Assembly: GCF_002775205.1 (NCBI RefSeq)
Contig: NC_036447.1
Coordinates: 20,752,501 to 20,816,500, forward strand
Direction: 5' to 3'
Source of the DNA: Xiphophorus maculatus
Lineage: Eukaryota > Chordata > Actinopteri > Cyprinodontiformes > Poeciliidae
DNA: 64,000 bases
Under the pieces are notes generated by a model. The model worked only from the letters and a program-made list of their open reading frames with translations. It was not told the origin of the DNA and did not search any database. The position numbers were made by a program, and so were the translations under genes. The first letter of the stretch is position 1. The number at the start of each line of letters is the position of its first letter. Shown piece by piece: positions 39,001-49,690 of the stretch.

Positions 39001-42000
39001 GAGCTGCTGAGGCTCAAAGACCGCCTGATTGAAGTGGAGCGAAACGTAAGCAGTTTGTTTCTGTCGACCACTGAGCTAGATCCTGTGTTATAAATCGTCT
39101 CTGTGGTCTCTCTGAATGTGATTCTCCCAGAGTAAAAAAATAGAAAGAGGTCTCCTCTCCGTTATTAGAAATTGATCCGTGTATGTTTAGGAGGAGGAAT
39201 AGCCCCGCTGTGCGTACCCCCTCCACTCAATAACAGTTGGGATCAGCTTCCGTCCACCATGTCTCTAAATAGGTCAAACCAGGATTGGAAAATTGATGGA
39301 TGGCTGCACTTTACAGAAATTGGACAATTTTGGATTTAATCAGATTCTAACTAGCCTGGTTTATTTGTGCTGGATTAGATTGAACTGAGGTGAAAGATGC
39401 ATACATTTTATCTGAAATACCATGAAATCTCTTTTTTGAGGGTTTTTAAAAATTATTATTAGAAACTATTGCTAAGAAATTAAAAACTTGGAGGAAATTA
39501 TTAAATGACCTTGTGCCAGTATAATTTAATAATGATTTGACCTTGAAAACTGAATGCAAGTGCTGCTACAACATCCTCTACTGTTTTGGCACATCTGGTA
39601 GCAACCTTTTAAATTATTTTTCTTCCAGTGACATATTCTCACACTGGATTATGTAAGTATATTGTCCTTTCTAGAGCCTGGCAAATAAGTATATCATCTT
39701 ATTTGCTACTCTTTTTGGTACCACTGTTATTAATACTTAATATAACACCCTTCAAGGCCCTTGGACACAGCTTAGTTTTCTCTCGTAGGACTTCATGGTG
39801 TCTCCTTTAGGATTCTGAGACGCCTGTGGAAGAAGGCTGATTTTCATACTGGTGAAGGGTTTCTGTGATGACTTGGTCATATATTTTGAATCTTTATAAT
39901 TATGAAAGCCGCAAGAAAGACTCAATACCAACATTATAGCAGAGGCCAATATTCTTCCACCTAACTTTTTTCTGATTTTCTTAGGTTTTATTAAATATAA
40001 TTGTCAGGCTCTTGGGTTGTTTTGGGGTTTGAACCAAAAACCTTTGGAAATTTCAGTCTTGTTCTTACCCAACCAAACCACATGATTGTTGCTCTCTTTA
40101 GGTAATTGGCTATTTTCTAGTAGCCATAAAGTGACTCATAAACACCTGCCTTACTTGAATGAAATGTTCTCCTGTCTTGGCCATTTTGGAGTGGCTAGGT
40201 AACGTAAAAAGTATTTTACAAGTATTAAATAAAAATAACAAATACAGTTGGGTTGCGTGAATTGTTAGTGGGTCAATGATTATATCGGCAAATTGTGGAA
40301 TTTGTCAACGCTGACTCACTGAATTGAAAGGTTGGATTCACCTTTAACATTGTGCTGCACAAGAATCATTTATTGCACACAGCTAAACCGGAGGTGCTAA
40401 TAACTGTAGAGGGTTCTGTAATCTGTTGGTGGTCCTGAAAGATATCTGTTTCTCTTGAAGAATGCCACTCTGGAGGCCGAACGCCAGGCAGCGCAGGTCC
40501 AACTCAAACAGCTGGAGAGTCAGTCTGACAGCCAGCAGGCTCAGATCCTCGCCCTGCAGAGGCAGGCCGCCTCGCTGCAGGAGAGCAACACGGCCCTGCA
40601 GACACACAACGCTAACCTCCAGGTCCCACCTCAGTACTCCTTAGATAAAGAAATCATTACAACATAGTCGCTGGTAAAGCAAAACGACACAAGGCATCAA
40701 TGGTTCTCCCTCTGCAGGTGGAGAAGTCGACACTAAATTCCCAGAGTGCCTCCCTCATGGCCCAGAACGCTCATGTGCAGCAACAGCAGTCTGGAATAGA
40801 AAGTGAGCGTGACAGTGCCGTACAGGAACGGGAAGAGCTGCGTGGCGCTCATGAGCAGCTCCTGCGAGATCACGAGCGGCTGACGGTTCTGCACGAGCGA
40901 CAAGCCATGGAGTGTGAGACTCTGATGGGGAAACATGCCTGTCTGAAGAACGCCCACCGCACCCTGGAGCTGGAGCATCGATCTTTACAGGACAGGTCAG
41001 AGAGACGAGATGCTGACAGGTTGACAATGAATGCTGTTGTTTTGATTTATTTTGTTTTGGGGGGGTTTTCACATTTATTTAGTTACAACCAGGGCCGGAC
41101 TCTAGAAAAGACAAACAGGGGCAGTAGTGCAGGGCCCCAAGTTTTTGACTGCCTAAAGATTTAGGATGTTTTTACAATAAATGCATGTTTTACAAATGTT
41201 GTAGCTTATATAAAACTACAATGTTTGGAGTGGCTAGATAACTTAAAAAGTATTTTACAAGTATTAAATAAAAATAACAAATACAGTTGGGTTGCATGAA
41301 TTGTTAGTGGGTCAATGATTATATCGGCAAATTGTGGAATTTGTCAACGTTGATGCACTGAAATTAAATGAAAGGTTAATTTCTACACTTCATAACTCTA
41401 CAGTTATAAAGTGTAGAGTTTTAATATTGTTACATTTTTATCAACGTAACATTTTTGTTACATTTTTATCCACATTTTATCATCATAAAATGTTTTCTTT
41501 TTTTTTAAATAGGGCACCGAAACTATCTCAAGCCCAGCGGTCTATATCCTTCTAAATCTAGCCCTGCTTATAGCCTCAAATTTTAAAGTATTTTATTGGA
41601 ATAATATGGCTTCCTTTCAACAATGGCATTCCTCTTACCACTCTTCCATAAAGGCCAGATTTGTAGAGCGCAAAACTAATAGGTAAAGAGATTTTCTCAC
41701 ATGAGGTATTGATCTCTGCAGCGATTAAAAAAATGTGACTAAAGATCAAGAAAAAAACAAAAACCTTGGAGATGAATAGCAAGTTTTGCAAGCAAGTTTA
41801 GTCCATGACAATTTATAGTTTACTAAAAGTGTGTTAGTGTGTACTAATGTGATCAACCTCTGTCTTTTTTTAAAAATTATTTTATTTATTTTTTAGATAT
41901 AACAACCTGATGCAGCAGAGAACTAAGCTGGAAGAGCGGGAGAAAACCTTAAAGGAGGAGCAGATGAGGATCTCTCTGGAGAAAGAACAGCATCAGACAA

Positions 42001-45000
42001 CAGCAGCCGAATGTTGCAGGCTCCGCGACGAGAAGGACCGGTAAGAAAACATAAAGAACAGAGCCCGGACTAACCCAACGCTGGGCTCACTGTGCTTTTT
42101 CATTTAAAGGCTCAACCGCACATACCGGCTGCTTCTCAGTGACAATGAGGCGCTGACAGTGGACCACAAGCTGCTGAAGAGCCAACTGAACGAGGCCAAC
42201 CTGAAGTACACCTGGCTGGAGGCCGACTTCTCCAAACTGAAGAAGGAAGACCAGGAGCTGGACATCAACTTCACAAAACTCACCAACCAGTGTGAGGTAT
42301 GGACAAGCATGTTCTTTATGGTCTGCTACCAGCTTTTCAATTATACTTTGACACGCAGTTCTTTCTATCATGATTGCATTACCTTAAAGTATAACTAATC
42401 CCAACTGAGACGGTGTTAGGCAAAATATAGCAAAACTGACCAAATTTACACAAAAACGTTTAAATCTGCACAGAAACGCTTAAGAAACTATTAGATTGCT
42501 TATCCACCAAAAAAAAAGTTGATTTGGGATTTAGTTATACTTTAAGTTGCCCAACTTTTGTTTGCGCAGCTCGATTTAAGTTAACGAAAGATTTCTGCAT
42601 GTGATGTTTAGTTGCTGAGTCAGCTGAAAGGGAACCTTGAAGAAGAAAATCGGCATCTGATCTGTCAAATCGAGACCCTGATGCTGCAGAACCGAAGCTT
42701 GCTGGAGCAGAATATGGAAAGCAAGGATCTGTTTCATGTTGAAGAGCGACAGTATATGTAAGCAGCACAGCAGACACACACAAAACAACGTGATATCATT
42801 ATTTAGTAATTTAGTTTTGAATAAAATCACTTGTGCCACAGTTACTAGCAATCAGGCTGGTGATGTTTTGAACTGTCCACACTATCTTCTTCTTTAGCAC
42901 AAGTTTCGATTTCTTGAATGTTCTCTTGTCTTACTGCTCTTGAAGACTGGCTAAGATGTATGTCACATCACCATTGTGCCACAGAAAAAGTTTGGTTTTA
43001 CTGAGAAAAGGTTTTTACATATTGTGATAAACCATTTAAAAAGTACAAATCAAAGCATACCTTAGAAAAGTTATCTTGTTACTTTTATATTAGGATATGT
43101 GGATTGTTGGCACATCAACAATGTTCCAACAAGCCATTGTTATTCCCGATGGATTTTGTGTGTGAAATTTCTCCAACGCTCATAAATGTTTCCTTTGTGT
43201 CTTTTTCTTGTTTGTATGGATTCATTCCCTCCTTCTGTGCATGTTTATTATTGTCGTAGTATAACTACATGGAAATAACTGCTAGTATTTGCAGTTATAC
43301 AGTTATACTAGCAAATACTACTTATCATTGTACATACGTACGGTGATTCAGGCTCTCTATGATTGCTATATAATTGGTGAATTTTGTTTATTAATGGAAC
43401 AGAGAATGTTTGCAAGAGGGCATTTAAATGTCCTGGTGAAGTCATTATGAACTATAAGTTGTTTCTTTGCTAAAACAGCAGATATAAACAAATGCAGACC
43501 TTGTTTAGCCGAAAATAAAGAATTTGATTGTAATCCAGTAGAATGGAAAGGATCAAATTTGAATGAATTATGAGTGACAGCTTCAGATAAGGGAACATTT
43601 TAAAGAAAAAATAATAATAATACCCCAATGATGTCTCTGTCTTTGTTCAGTGATAAGCTCAATGATTTGAGAAGACAGAAGGAGAAGCTGGAGGAAAAGA
43701 TAATGGACCAGTATAAGTTTTACGACCCCTCTCCTCCTCGCAGGTAAACCGTCTCTGACAGTCACACAAATGCTCTGAGTGAATCAAACAGCTTCCATGT
43801 TTCAGCTGCTCCTGTTGAGATGCTCCTGTTTGCTAAACAGAAGCATCTCAGTACACATTAAGTTTGAATGAACATTAAGATTACAAACTGGAAAGGTAAA
43901 GTCTAAAATATGAACAGTTGGATAGTCAACTTCTTGAGAATTGCTAAATGGAGTGTTTGATTTGTATTCTTTTCAATTTTTTATTATTTGATTAGTAAAA
44001 TCAATAATCATAAGTAGAGGTGGGCATTGATCGTATCGTTTATCACTTATTGTAATTGATGTTTTACATATTAAGAATTTTGATTTATTGCTGTCACAGT
44101 TTACAATCTCCCAAAACATAATTAAAATATAATTCAGTGCAGCTTCTGTGTGCGGCTTAGTGATACACTCACACTTTTTATTTAATGATTTCACATAAAA
44201 GAAGTGTATTACAAATTGCATGTTTTTCAAGAGCAGTATTTGTGTTTGTGAGGTTATGATTGCGGCGTCCTGCAGTCACAGCTTTACAATTAGCTAAAAA
44301 AAAATAAGCAAGAAACATTATTTCCATTATTGAAATACTACCACAAAATATCGTGATAAAACTCCTTAGTCCATATCGCCCACTCCTAACCATAAGATTC
44401 CAGTTTGAGTTTTGAACATTTGAATTCTACCTCTGTTGCATCTATCATTTCCATCATGTGCGCTGACAGGCGTGGCAACTGGATAACTCTGAAGCTAAAG
44501 AAGCTGATGAAGTCCAGCAGCCGTGAAAACGTCCCTGAAAGCACCCAGGCATCTGAGGCTGAAGCCCACCACTACGGCGGCTCCTTCATCAGCTCCGATG
44601 GATCTGGAGGATCGGCCTCAACCTCAGCGGGTGACTTTACCTCACAGCAACGTGGCAGCAGTGAGTATGTGAACATGAAACTCACCGCATCAGGCCTGTG
44701 ACTGTCAGAGAGGAAACAGCAGCTTTATCATCGCCTTTAAAACATGGAATTACCAAATGTTGTCTGTTAATAAATAGTATATTTGTTTAAGAACTATTTA
44801 CAGATGTGCTTCTTTGTTTTGAGCCTCGACACAGTTTTTTTTCTTTGCCATTTCTTTAAATATGCACGACTACATTAAATTATGAATCAGCTGAATTTTC
44901 TTGTAAACACTGATCTAAAAACTCACATGAGCATCTTCAAGGTTTGTTATTTTTTTCAGCTCAAGACAGTGTTGCATGTCACGTTCAGACACTCATTGTT

Positions 45001-48000
45001 CCCTATGGATTTTGTGTGTGAAATTTCTCCAGTACTCATAAATGTTTCCTTTGTGTCTTTTTCTTGTTTGTATGGATTCATTCCCTCCTTCTGTCAACCT
45101 TTGGATTTTGTTTTCCCTTGTGTTTTCCTCCCCTCCCATCGCCATGTGTATTTGTCTCATGTGGTCATGCTTTGGTTTTAAAAAGCCCCCGTGAAAACGT
45201 TTTCCCGTTTGAGGAGCAGGCTGAAGGACAAAGACAAAGTCAAGTCCATCTTCCGTCGTTCTTTGTGTAAGAAAAACCGGTGTCCACTACCGTCTTTCAT
45301 TTTGACTCGTGTCTTTGACTTTGCTCTTATGCCAGTAATTCCAGCAGTGCCTTCGCTTTATGCTTCTATGTCATAATGTGCTTCGTTCTTTCAATTGGTG
45401 CATTGTAAACAGAGTTGGGTAGTAACTGGTTATATTTACTAAGTTACATTTACATGGTTTACTTTTACTATGCTGTAATTTTTACTTTTACTAGAGTAAT
45501 TTTGTCAGGAAGCACCACTGCTCTTACTTGAGTTAAATTTCTGGATGCTCTACCCACTGTGAGTATCCAGAACAAGTTTGTTTTGGCCTAAAGCTCAGCA
45601 GACACAGACACAAACCTGCGGTTTTTGTTAAAGTTTCCTAAGTTTAATACAGAAAGAAATTGATTTGGGGGGAAAAGTTTCTTTCGCATTATCTTGATAT
45701 TTTGTAATTGTGGTATTGATATGGATCATTTTCACTTTGATCTTTAAAATATCAAGATTTCCTTTGATATAGATTTCACTTTATAGTTTGGTCTGTCTGG
45801 TGATATTATTTTTAATTATTAAATGACTGATGTTTTGTTTCAGTCTATTTACCAAATGTGTATTTTTACTTTTAACTCTTACTCGAGTAAAGTTTTGAGT
45901 ACTCTGCCCACCTCTGATTGCAAAAGTATTCATACCACTCAAACTTTCTCACATTTTGTGTCCTGACAATGTGTTTTCTCGAGGTTTTATATGTTCAACT
46001 TGTGCAAAGTACTGAATAACAATTAGAAGGAAAAAACTTGTGGTTTTCAATGTTTTGTTTGAAATAACAAAACTGACAAGTGTGACATGCATTTGTATTC
46101 AGCCCTCTTCGCTCCAAAACATTTTGTGTATTCACCTTTATATGGAAGTAACAGAATTTATAAGTGAAGGCCAGATGTTCTGTGAAGTCCACAGATGTTT
46201 GTTGGAGAATATACGTGAACAAATAGCATCATGAGGATCAAAAAACGCCGCAGGCATTAGTGAGGACATTTAAAGTTGAGCTATTTGAATCCAATAGAGA
46301 ATATGTGGCAAGGCTTGAAAATTAATCCATCCAAACTAGCTGAACTTGAGTGTTTTTGCGAGGCAGCATGTGCAACAATTCAGTATCTTGACATCCAAAG
46401 CAAGTAAAGATTTACAAACATAACAAAAGTTTTTTCTTTGTACAAACTATTGACACAGGGAGGCTAAATATAAATGCACAATGCACTTCTAGGTTTTATT
46501 TCTGTAAAAATAGTGAGAAAGCCATGTATTACTTTCCTTCAACATCACAATTATCCACTACTGTTGGTTGGCCTATGGCATAAAACTCCAAAACAGTACA
46601 TCAATGTTTTAGTTGTAACCTAACTAACTGTAACGATGTTTATATTTGTGGACATTTTTGCAATATGCTACAGTGCTAGCACCAACAGCAACATCACAAT
46701 GTCCATCAGATCTTCAGCCTCATTTCATCAAGCTTCACTCATTTTCTATGTTGCAACAGCTTCAAGTGTCATTTATGTTCCATGCATAATGACAACTCCT
46801 TATGAATAGACAGAATACAATGCAGCATGCAGGAACATAATGGTGCTGCATGAGTTTTGCCCTTCCAGCTGCAGCAAATTCACCTTTACAACACTTCTGT
46901 GCCGCTCTTATGACCAGACGTACAAACTACGCTGTACTGTGCATGACACGTTTCACCTGTCTGTCCATTTCCTCCACCCACCCAATCATTCCTTCATCCT
47001 TCAATGTAGCCTTGAGCAGCTTATCCCAGCCATCGACCTCATTTGAGACAAAGCAGGAAACTGATGTGGACGAAGGCCAAGAGGATCTGCTGACCTCATC
47101 TCTCAGTACCTCCGTATTATCCATCCTCCAACATCACCAGCATCATCCCACCAATCTTCCATCTGGCCATTTCAGCAACAACACCCCTGTCACTGGCCCA
47201 AACATTTCTGAGCTGTGGCTTACAGGTAGAGGCAACCAGAAACTGATGTGTTGGATTTTATCAGCACTCCTAGAACAGCACCCAGCGGCTGATGCTGTAA
47301 ATCCTGTTCTTGCTGGGTAGTGATTTCCTACTTTTTTTTTTTCTTTTTTTTTTTTACATCCTGCAGACAAAGATTCGAATGGCAGCACTGTGCCATCTGG
47401 ATGTGAGGAGAGCGACGGGCTGCAGAATCGTGGTAAAACCCTTTGAATTCCTGTTTAGAGGATTCAGTCAGCATGCAGATGTGCAGCCAGATCAAGAATT
47501 AGGTTAAACCGCTCAAACTGCAATCATGACCCGGTTTTGAATTAATCTCTTTCCTGTTCACAACCGGAGAGCGGGAGGCTCTGCTCTACCGCTCCCTGTT
47601 GGCCATTACTGTTTACTTACTTCCTGCTACGTATCAGTGTGTTGAGCACATTTGCCTGTTGAGATGAAATTCCCACCAGATGTTGAAAAAACTCCAACAG
47701 ATTGAAAGGAATATATGAATTTCATATAACGAAAATTGGAACATAGCGAAATGTTATATAACATATAGTTGTTTTTAAAAGATTTTTTCTACGTTAGTGG
47801 CCTTCATCAGACATTAGATAAACAGGAAATAGAGTGGAGAGAGAGAGTCCAGTGTGTTTGTAATTGTTGTCCTGCTTGGAAATTCATCCGTGTTACATCT
47901 GTACAACTTTTAAGAATGTCCCAAAGTATTCTCTATTATTTTCTCTTTTATTTGGGTCTGGGAAATTGTCTTGTTTCTTTAAATTAAGTCTGCTAGGTCC

Positions 48001-49238
48001 CTATGCTAAAAAAGACAGCCCCATATCATGATGCCTCCACCACCAAACTTCACTGCTTGCATGGTTCATTCCTTCTTCAACCACGATGTTTAAAGTTATA
48101 TTACTAAACTCTGAAGTCCCAGTTTTTCATTGGCTTCTTTGAATGTTAAAGGTACTTGATACTTATTTTCTTCATTTTTAAAACATTGTAACTTTATCTC
48201 TTCACTTCTCCAGGGACCAATGCGGTCCAGTGTCGAGCCCAGAGTGAGAGCAGCGGCGAGTTGAGCCTGAGCCTGGAGAATGAGCCTTGGTCAAACGGCA
48301 GCAGTCCTGTCCAGCAGCCCCCGTCACGTAACTCTTCGTGTTCCTACCAGCCGCCCAGTGACGTGTCCACCCCGCAACCCCACCCAAAGCTTCAGCAAAG
48401 TAGGGAGAAAGCCGCCACGATGCCAACTCCTAACAGTCTGAACGCAGATATGCTTCAAAGACAAAAAGATCCAGTGCTGTCTCAGGATTTCTGGCTCACA
48501 AGAGGCACGAGAACCATCCGAAGGGGGTCGAGGAAAAAAGTGTCTCGTCGCTCCTTGGACTCTGGCAGCGCAGACAAAACTAACTCAGAGCTCGACGGGT
48601 TAAGCTCAAAAGACGAAAAAGCTCAAGCCTCTGTTTGTTCACCGATCACAGTGCTCTATGTTCAGGGTAAATCATCCTCAATGTCTGGCTGTCTGAACTG
48701 CTTCTCTGCCCCTCTTGTGAAAGAGGCACAGCTGGGGGAGTTCAGGTCTCCTAAAAGTCTCCCTCGCGCCAGCAGCGTGATTTCTTCAGCAGAGGGCTCA
48801 TCTCGACGCTCCAGTGTCAGCAGCGACTGCAGGGGGACTGTCCAAACCGAGCAACAGGAGCAAGCACAAGAACAAAACTCTGACGTAAGAAACAGTGAGC
48901 CCGGGCCCGTTCCTCCAGTCAAACCTCCAAGAGATCCAGCAGTTATTGTTCCCACAAAACATCACAAATCCGTTTTGCAGGAGCCACCTCTTGGCTCGTC
49001 ATTCACCTTTAACTCGGTTTTCTCAGACACAATCTTCAGTGATTCTGAGATCACCACAACAATCTTGGACACTATTGACATGAGCACAAATTTCCCCGGT
49101 CCTAACCCATTGGCAGAGCAAAACTCTTCCCCCGAGAGAGAAGAAAACGCTGAGGAGACGCCACAGACACTGCTTAGCTCTGAAAACGAGCAAAGTGAAA
49201 CAGCAGAGGAAGCAGGAGGGCTCACAGTCAAGGACTGA
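25155..49238 (+). CDS. ccdc88a: Girdin-like coiled-coil protein, CCDC88A family (1700 aa)
   Basis: 28 constant exons give a 5103-nt CDS with every GT-AG junction in phase. N-terminal HOOK domain (about residues 1-200, with SPLVTWVKTF and GCAVQCQKKEE), long coiled coil (about 250-1247) and a Ser/basic tail. In mammals girdin (GIV) links receptors, G-alpha-i, Akt and actin; HOOK domains of this family bind dynein light intermediate chain. Similarity to girdin is highest at the end of the coiled coil ([19 protein letters not shown], then RGNWITLK), where Daple (CCDC88C) differs. The tail stretches SSGELSL-x8-WSNGSSP and [14 protein letters not shown] are also girdin-specific. The total is shorter than human girdin (about 1870 aa), mainly because the central exon has lost heptads. 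The HOOK domain is rather divergent, so this may be a fish-specific second copy of ccdc88a. Confidence 0.9.
25920..26397 (+). mobile_element. Decayed LINE 3' fragment in girdin-like intron 1
   Basis: The translation contains [16 protein letters not shown] and a later [10 protein letters not shown] stretch, reminiscent of the C-terminal tails of fish LINE polyproteins. The following DNA (ATTTGATCTCAAGGAGTCAT and TCTAGGTACATAAATG) resembles the usual 3' UTR end of those elements. Frames are interrupted and only a remnant is left. Confidence 0.5.
26711..26744. repeat. Perfect inverted repeat (15-bp arms, 4-nt loop)
   Basis: AGCAGCACATGTCAC, loop ATGG, then GTGACATGTGCTGCT. It lies in intron 1 of the girdin-like gene. 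A further partial arm (ACATGTCACCC) follows at about 26750. Confidence 0.9.
26958..27060 (+). repeat. tRNA-derived SINE, plus orientation
   Basis: tRNA-like promoter with box A-like GGCGCAGTTGGTAGCCC and box B-like GTTTGATTCCCGGCCC, then the fish SINE/LINE body word GAGTTTGCATGTTCTCCC. Not a functional tRNA gene: no acceptor stem closes and box B carries a substitution. Confidence 0.8.
27119..27150. repeat. Perfect inverted repeat (14-bp arms, 4-nt loop)
   Basis: TTTTAACCAATGTG, loop TTTG, then CACATTGGTTAAAA, about 85 bases upstream of the exon 2 acceptor at 27236. Confidence 0.9.
28895..28966 (+). repeat. LINE/SINE 3' end with (TTCTA)n tail
   Basis: AATTTCCCTGCTGGGATGAA, then TAAAGTTC, runs into about nine TTCTA units, the usual 3' terminus of a fish retroposon. 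It lies in the intron after exon 28501-28606. Confidence 0.75.
29822..29981. mobile_element. hAT-type MITE, 160 bp
   Basis: Inverted termini CAGTGGTCCCC and GGGGACCACTG, flanked by near-identical 8-bp duplications CTCTAACA (29814-29821) and CTCTAAGA (29982-29989). It lies in an intron of the girdin-like gene and has a different interior from the element at 4885. Confidence 0.9.
32375..32560 (+). repeat. Fragment of a fish DNA-transposon-like repeat
   Basis: Contains GAGGAAGACTGCTGATTGGA and ACAAGACAGTCATTGACACC, then AAGAAGCTGG, recurring words of a widespread fish repeat. Probably the 5' neighbour section of the fragment at 16005-16120. Confidence 0.45.
33727..33775. repeat. (CA)n microsatellite
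   Basis: Interrupted CA tract with several CG steps, intronic in the girdin-like gene. Confidence 0.9.
34072..43743 (+). CDS. ccdc88a: Girdin-like gene, exons 9-24 (coiled coil)
   Basis: Exons: 34072-34153, 34628-34786, 34975-35121, 35450-35594, 36590-37165, 37267-37463, 37567-37761, 38226-38347, 38443-38581, 38872-39045, 40461-40622, 40718-40995, 41897-42040, 42110-42296, 42612-42757, 43651-43743. Heptad-patterned Leu/Glu/Lys/Gln-rich sequence with the family's conserved blocks ([78 protein letters not shown]). The exception is 36590-37165, whose middle two thirds is not heptad-like. Confidence 0.9.
35810..35925 (+). repeat. Retroelement-like fragment
   Basis: Contains GACAGTCCTTGAGGATGTTT and CACCTGTCATCCATCAGGCT, then TCATCAGT, a pattern frequent at ends of fish retroelements. 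The boundaries and class are uncertain. Confidence 0.35.
40186..40333. repeat. Direct repeat copy 1 (about 150 bp)
   Basis: Nearly identical to 41224-41379, in the same orientation and about 1.04 kb away. Both copies contain TTGGAGTGGCTAG and GTGGGTCAATGATTATATCG. It lies in the intron before exon 40461-40622. Confidence 0.9.
41224..41379. repeat. Direct repeat copy 2 (about 150 bp)
   Basis: Second copy of the 40186 repeat, in the intron after exon 40718-40995. It differs at only a few positions (for example GTAACG becomes ATAACT, and GCGTGAA becomes GCATGAA) plus a short insertion near the end. Confidence 0.9.
43134..43238. repeat. Direct repeat copy 1 (about 100 bp)
   Basis: Shares GGATTTTGTGTGTGAAATTT and TGTATGGATTCATTCCCTCC with 44994-45094, with only a few differences. 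It lies in the intron before exon 43651-43743. Confidence 0.9.
44470..49238 (+). CDS. ccdc88a: Girdin-like gene, exons encoding the C-terminal tail
   Basis: Constant exons: 44470-44660, 45186-45266, 47367-47432, 48214-49238 (stop TGA 49236-49238). A cassette candidate at 47010-47225 is listed separately. 44470-44660 begins with the basic stretch [17 protein letters not shown] that follows the coiled coil in girdin. 45186-45266 adds 27 residues of strongly basic sequence ([20 protein letters not shown]). The last exon contains SSGELSL, NGSSPVQ and [20 protein letters not shown], which match girdin's tail, and ends in an acidic stretch with C-terminus LTVKD, not a PDZ ligand of the Daple type. 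Confidence 0.85.
44661..44774 (+). other. ccdc88a: Alternative 3' end of the girdin-like gene by intron retention and intronic polyadenylation
   Basis: If the donor at 44661 is not used, translation continues for 13 codons and stops at TGA 44699-44701, giving a 1323-aa protein that ends shortly after the coiled coil. The added residues include a YVNM motif (Tyr 1313). An AATAAA lies at 44769-44774, 68 bases after this stop, followed by a T/G-rich stretch. That is the layout of a composite terminal exon. This is inferred from sequence only. Confidence 0.45.
44994..45094. repeat. Direct repeat copy 2 (about 100 bp)
   Basis: Second copy of the 43134 repeat, about 1.86 kb downstream and ending about 90 bases before the acceptor of the basic exon at 45186. 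Confidence 0.9.
45912..46460 (+). repeat. Fish interspersed repeat (GCAAAAGTATTCATACC type)
   Basis: It starts near 45918 with the same signature as the repeat at 10659 and carries a CACATTTTGTG continuation typical of that fish family. Degraded, no intact reading frame. Confidence 0.5.
47010..47225 (+). CDS. ccdc88a: Probable cassette exon of the girdin-like gene
   Basis: 216-nt open stretch with a pyrimidine-rich acceptor (TTCCTTCATCCTTCAATGTAG, last 20 bases kept in mind) and a donor CTTACAG/GTAGAG. It enters in phase 1 and leaves in phase 1, exactly fitting between the exons ending at 45266 and starting at 47367, so its inclusion adds 72 residues without frame change. The peptide is Ser/Thr/Asp/His-rich (for example [19 protein letters not shown]) like the surrounding tail. 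An alternative acceptor at 46868 in the same phase would lengthen it to 357 nt, but that added sequence is Cys-rich and less tail-like. Confidence 0.5.
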
Positions 49239-49464
49239 CGGCTTTCAATCACATAACAGCTGGTTCTTATGGGTCCTTCAAATACATCAGTTTGCATCAG
49301 AATGCGTAGAATTGGCTGTGATACAAATCTTCAGAAAGTGTCAAATAATTAATAGTATTTTTTCTTTTTCTTTTTTTAGATATTTGTGTTTTTAGGACTT
49401 TTTATTTTGTTGTTTATAAGTAATGGCCAGTGTCAAGCATTCACTCACAGTATAATTTTGGGAC

Positions 49465-49470
49465 AATAAA
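49465..49470 (+). terminator. ccdc88a: Polyadenylation signal of the girdin-like gene
   Basis: AATAAA 227 bases after the stop at 49238, followed by a T-rich stretch. A second AATAAA at 50003-50008 could give a longer 3' UTR that would include the trinucleotide repeat at 49691-49799. Confidence 0.65.
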
Positions 49471-49690
49471 GTGTTTATTTTATTTATTTTCATATTGAAT
49501 CGAAAATACTTGTTGATGATGTGCAATATTTTTCAGGTAGAGTTGAATCCGTACAGGACAGAATGTCAAGGTGTTGATACAGCATGAGGCTATGAATCTG
49601 TGACCAGGAGCCAAACAAAATGTTACACTGTACGTAGTTTCTGTTCACAGTCAATGTTTTATGCCAAGTTATTATTAACTGTTCATAAAT

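Noticed and set aside
46850-47009. First half of the long open frame before the cassette exon
   Set aside because: Cys/His-rich and unlike the rest of the tail; a better acceptor lies at 47009, so only 47010-47225 is proposed as an exon.
48662-48955. Minus-strand open frame opposite the last girdin-like exon
   Set aside because: Shadow of the long plus-strand exon; plus-strand coding is supported by homology and phase.
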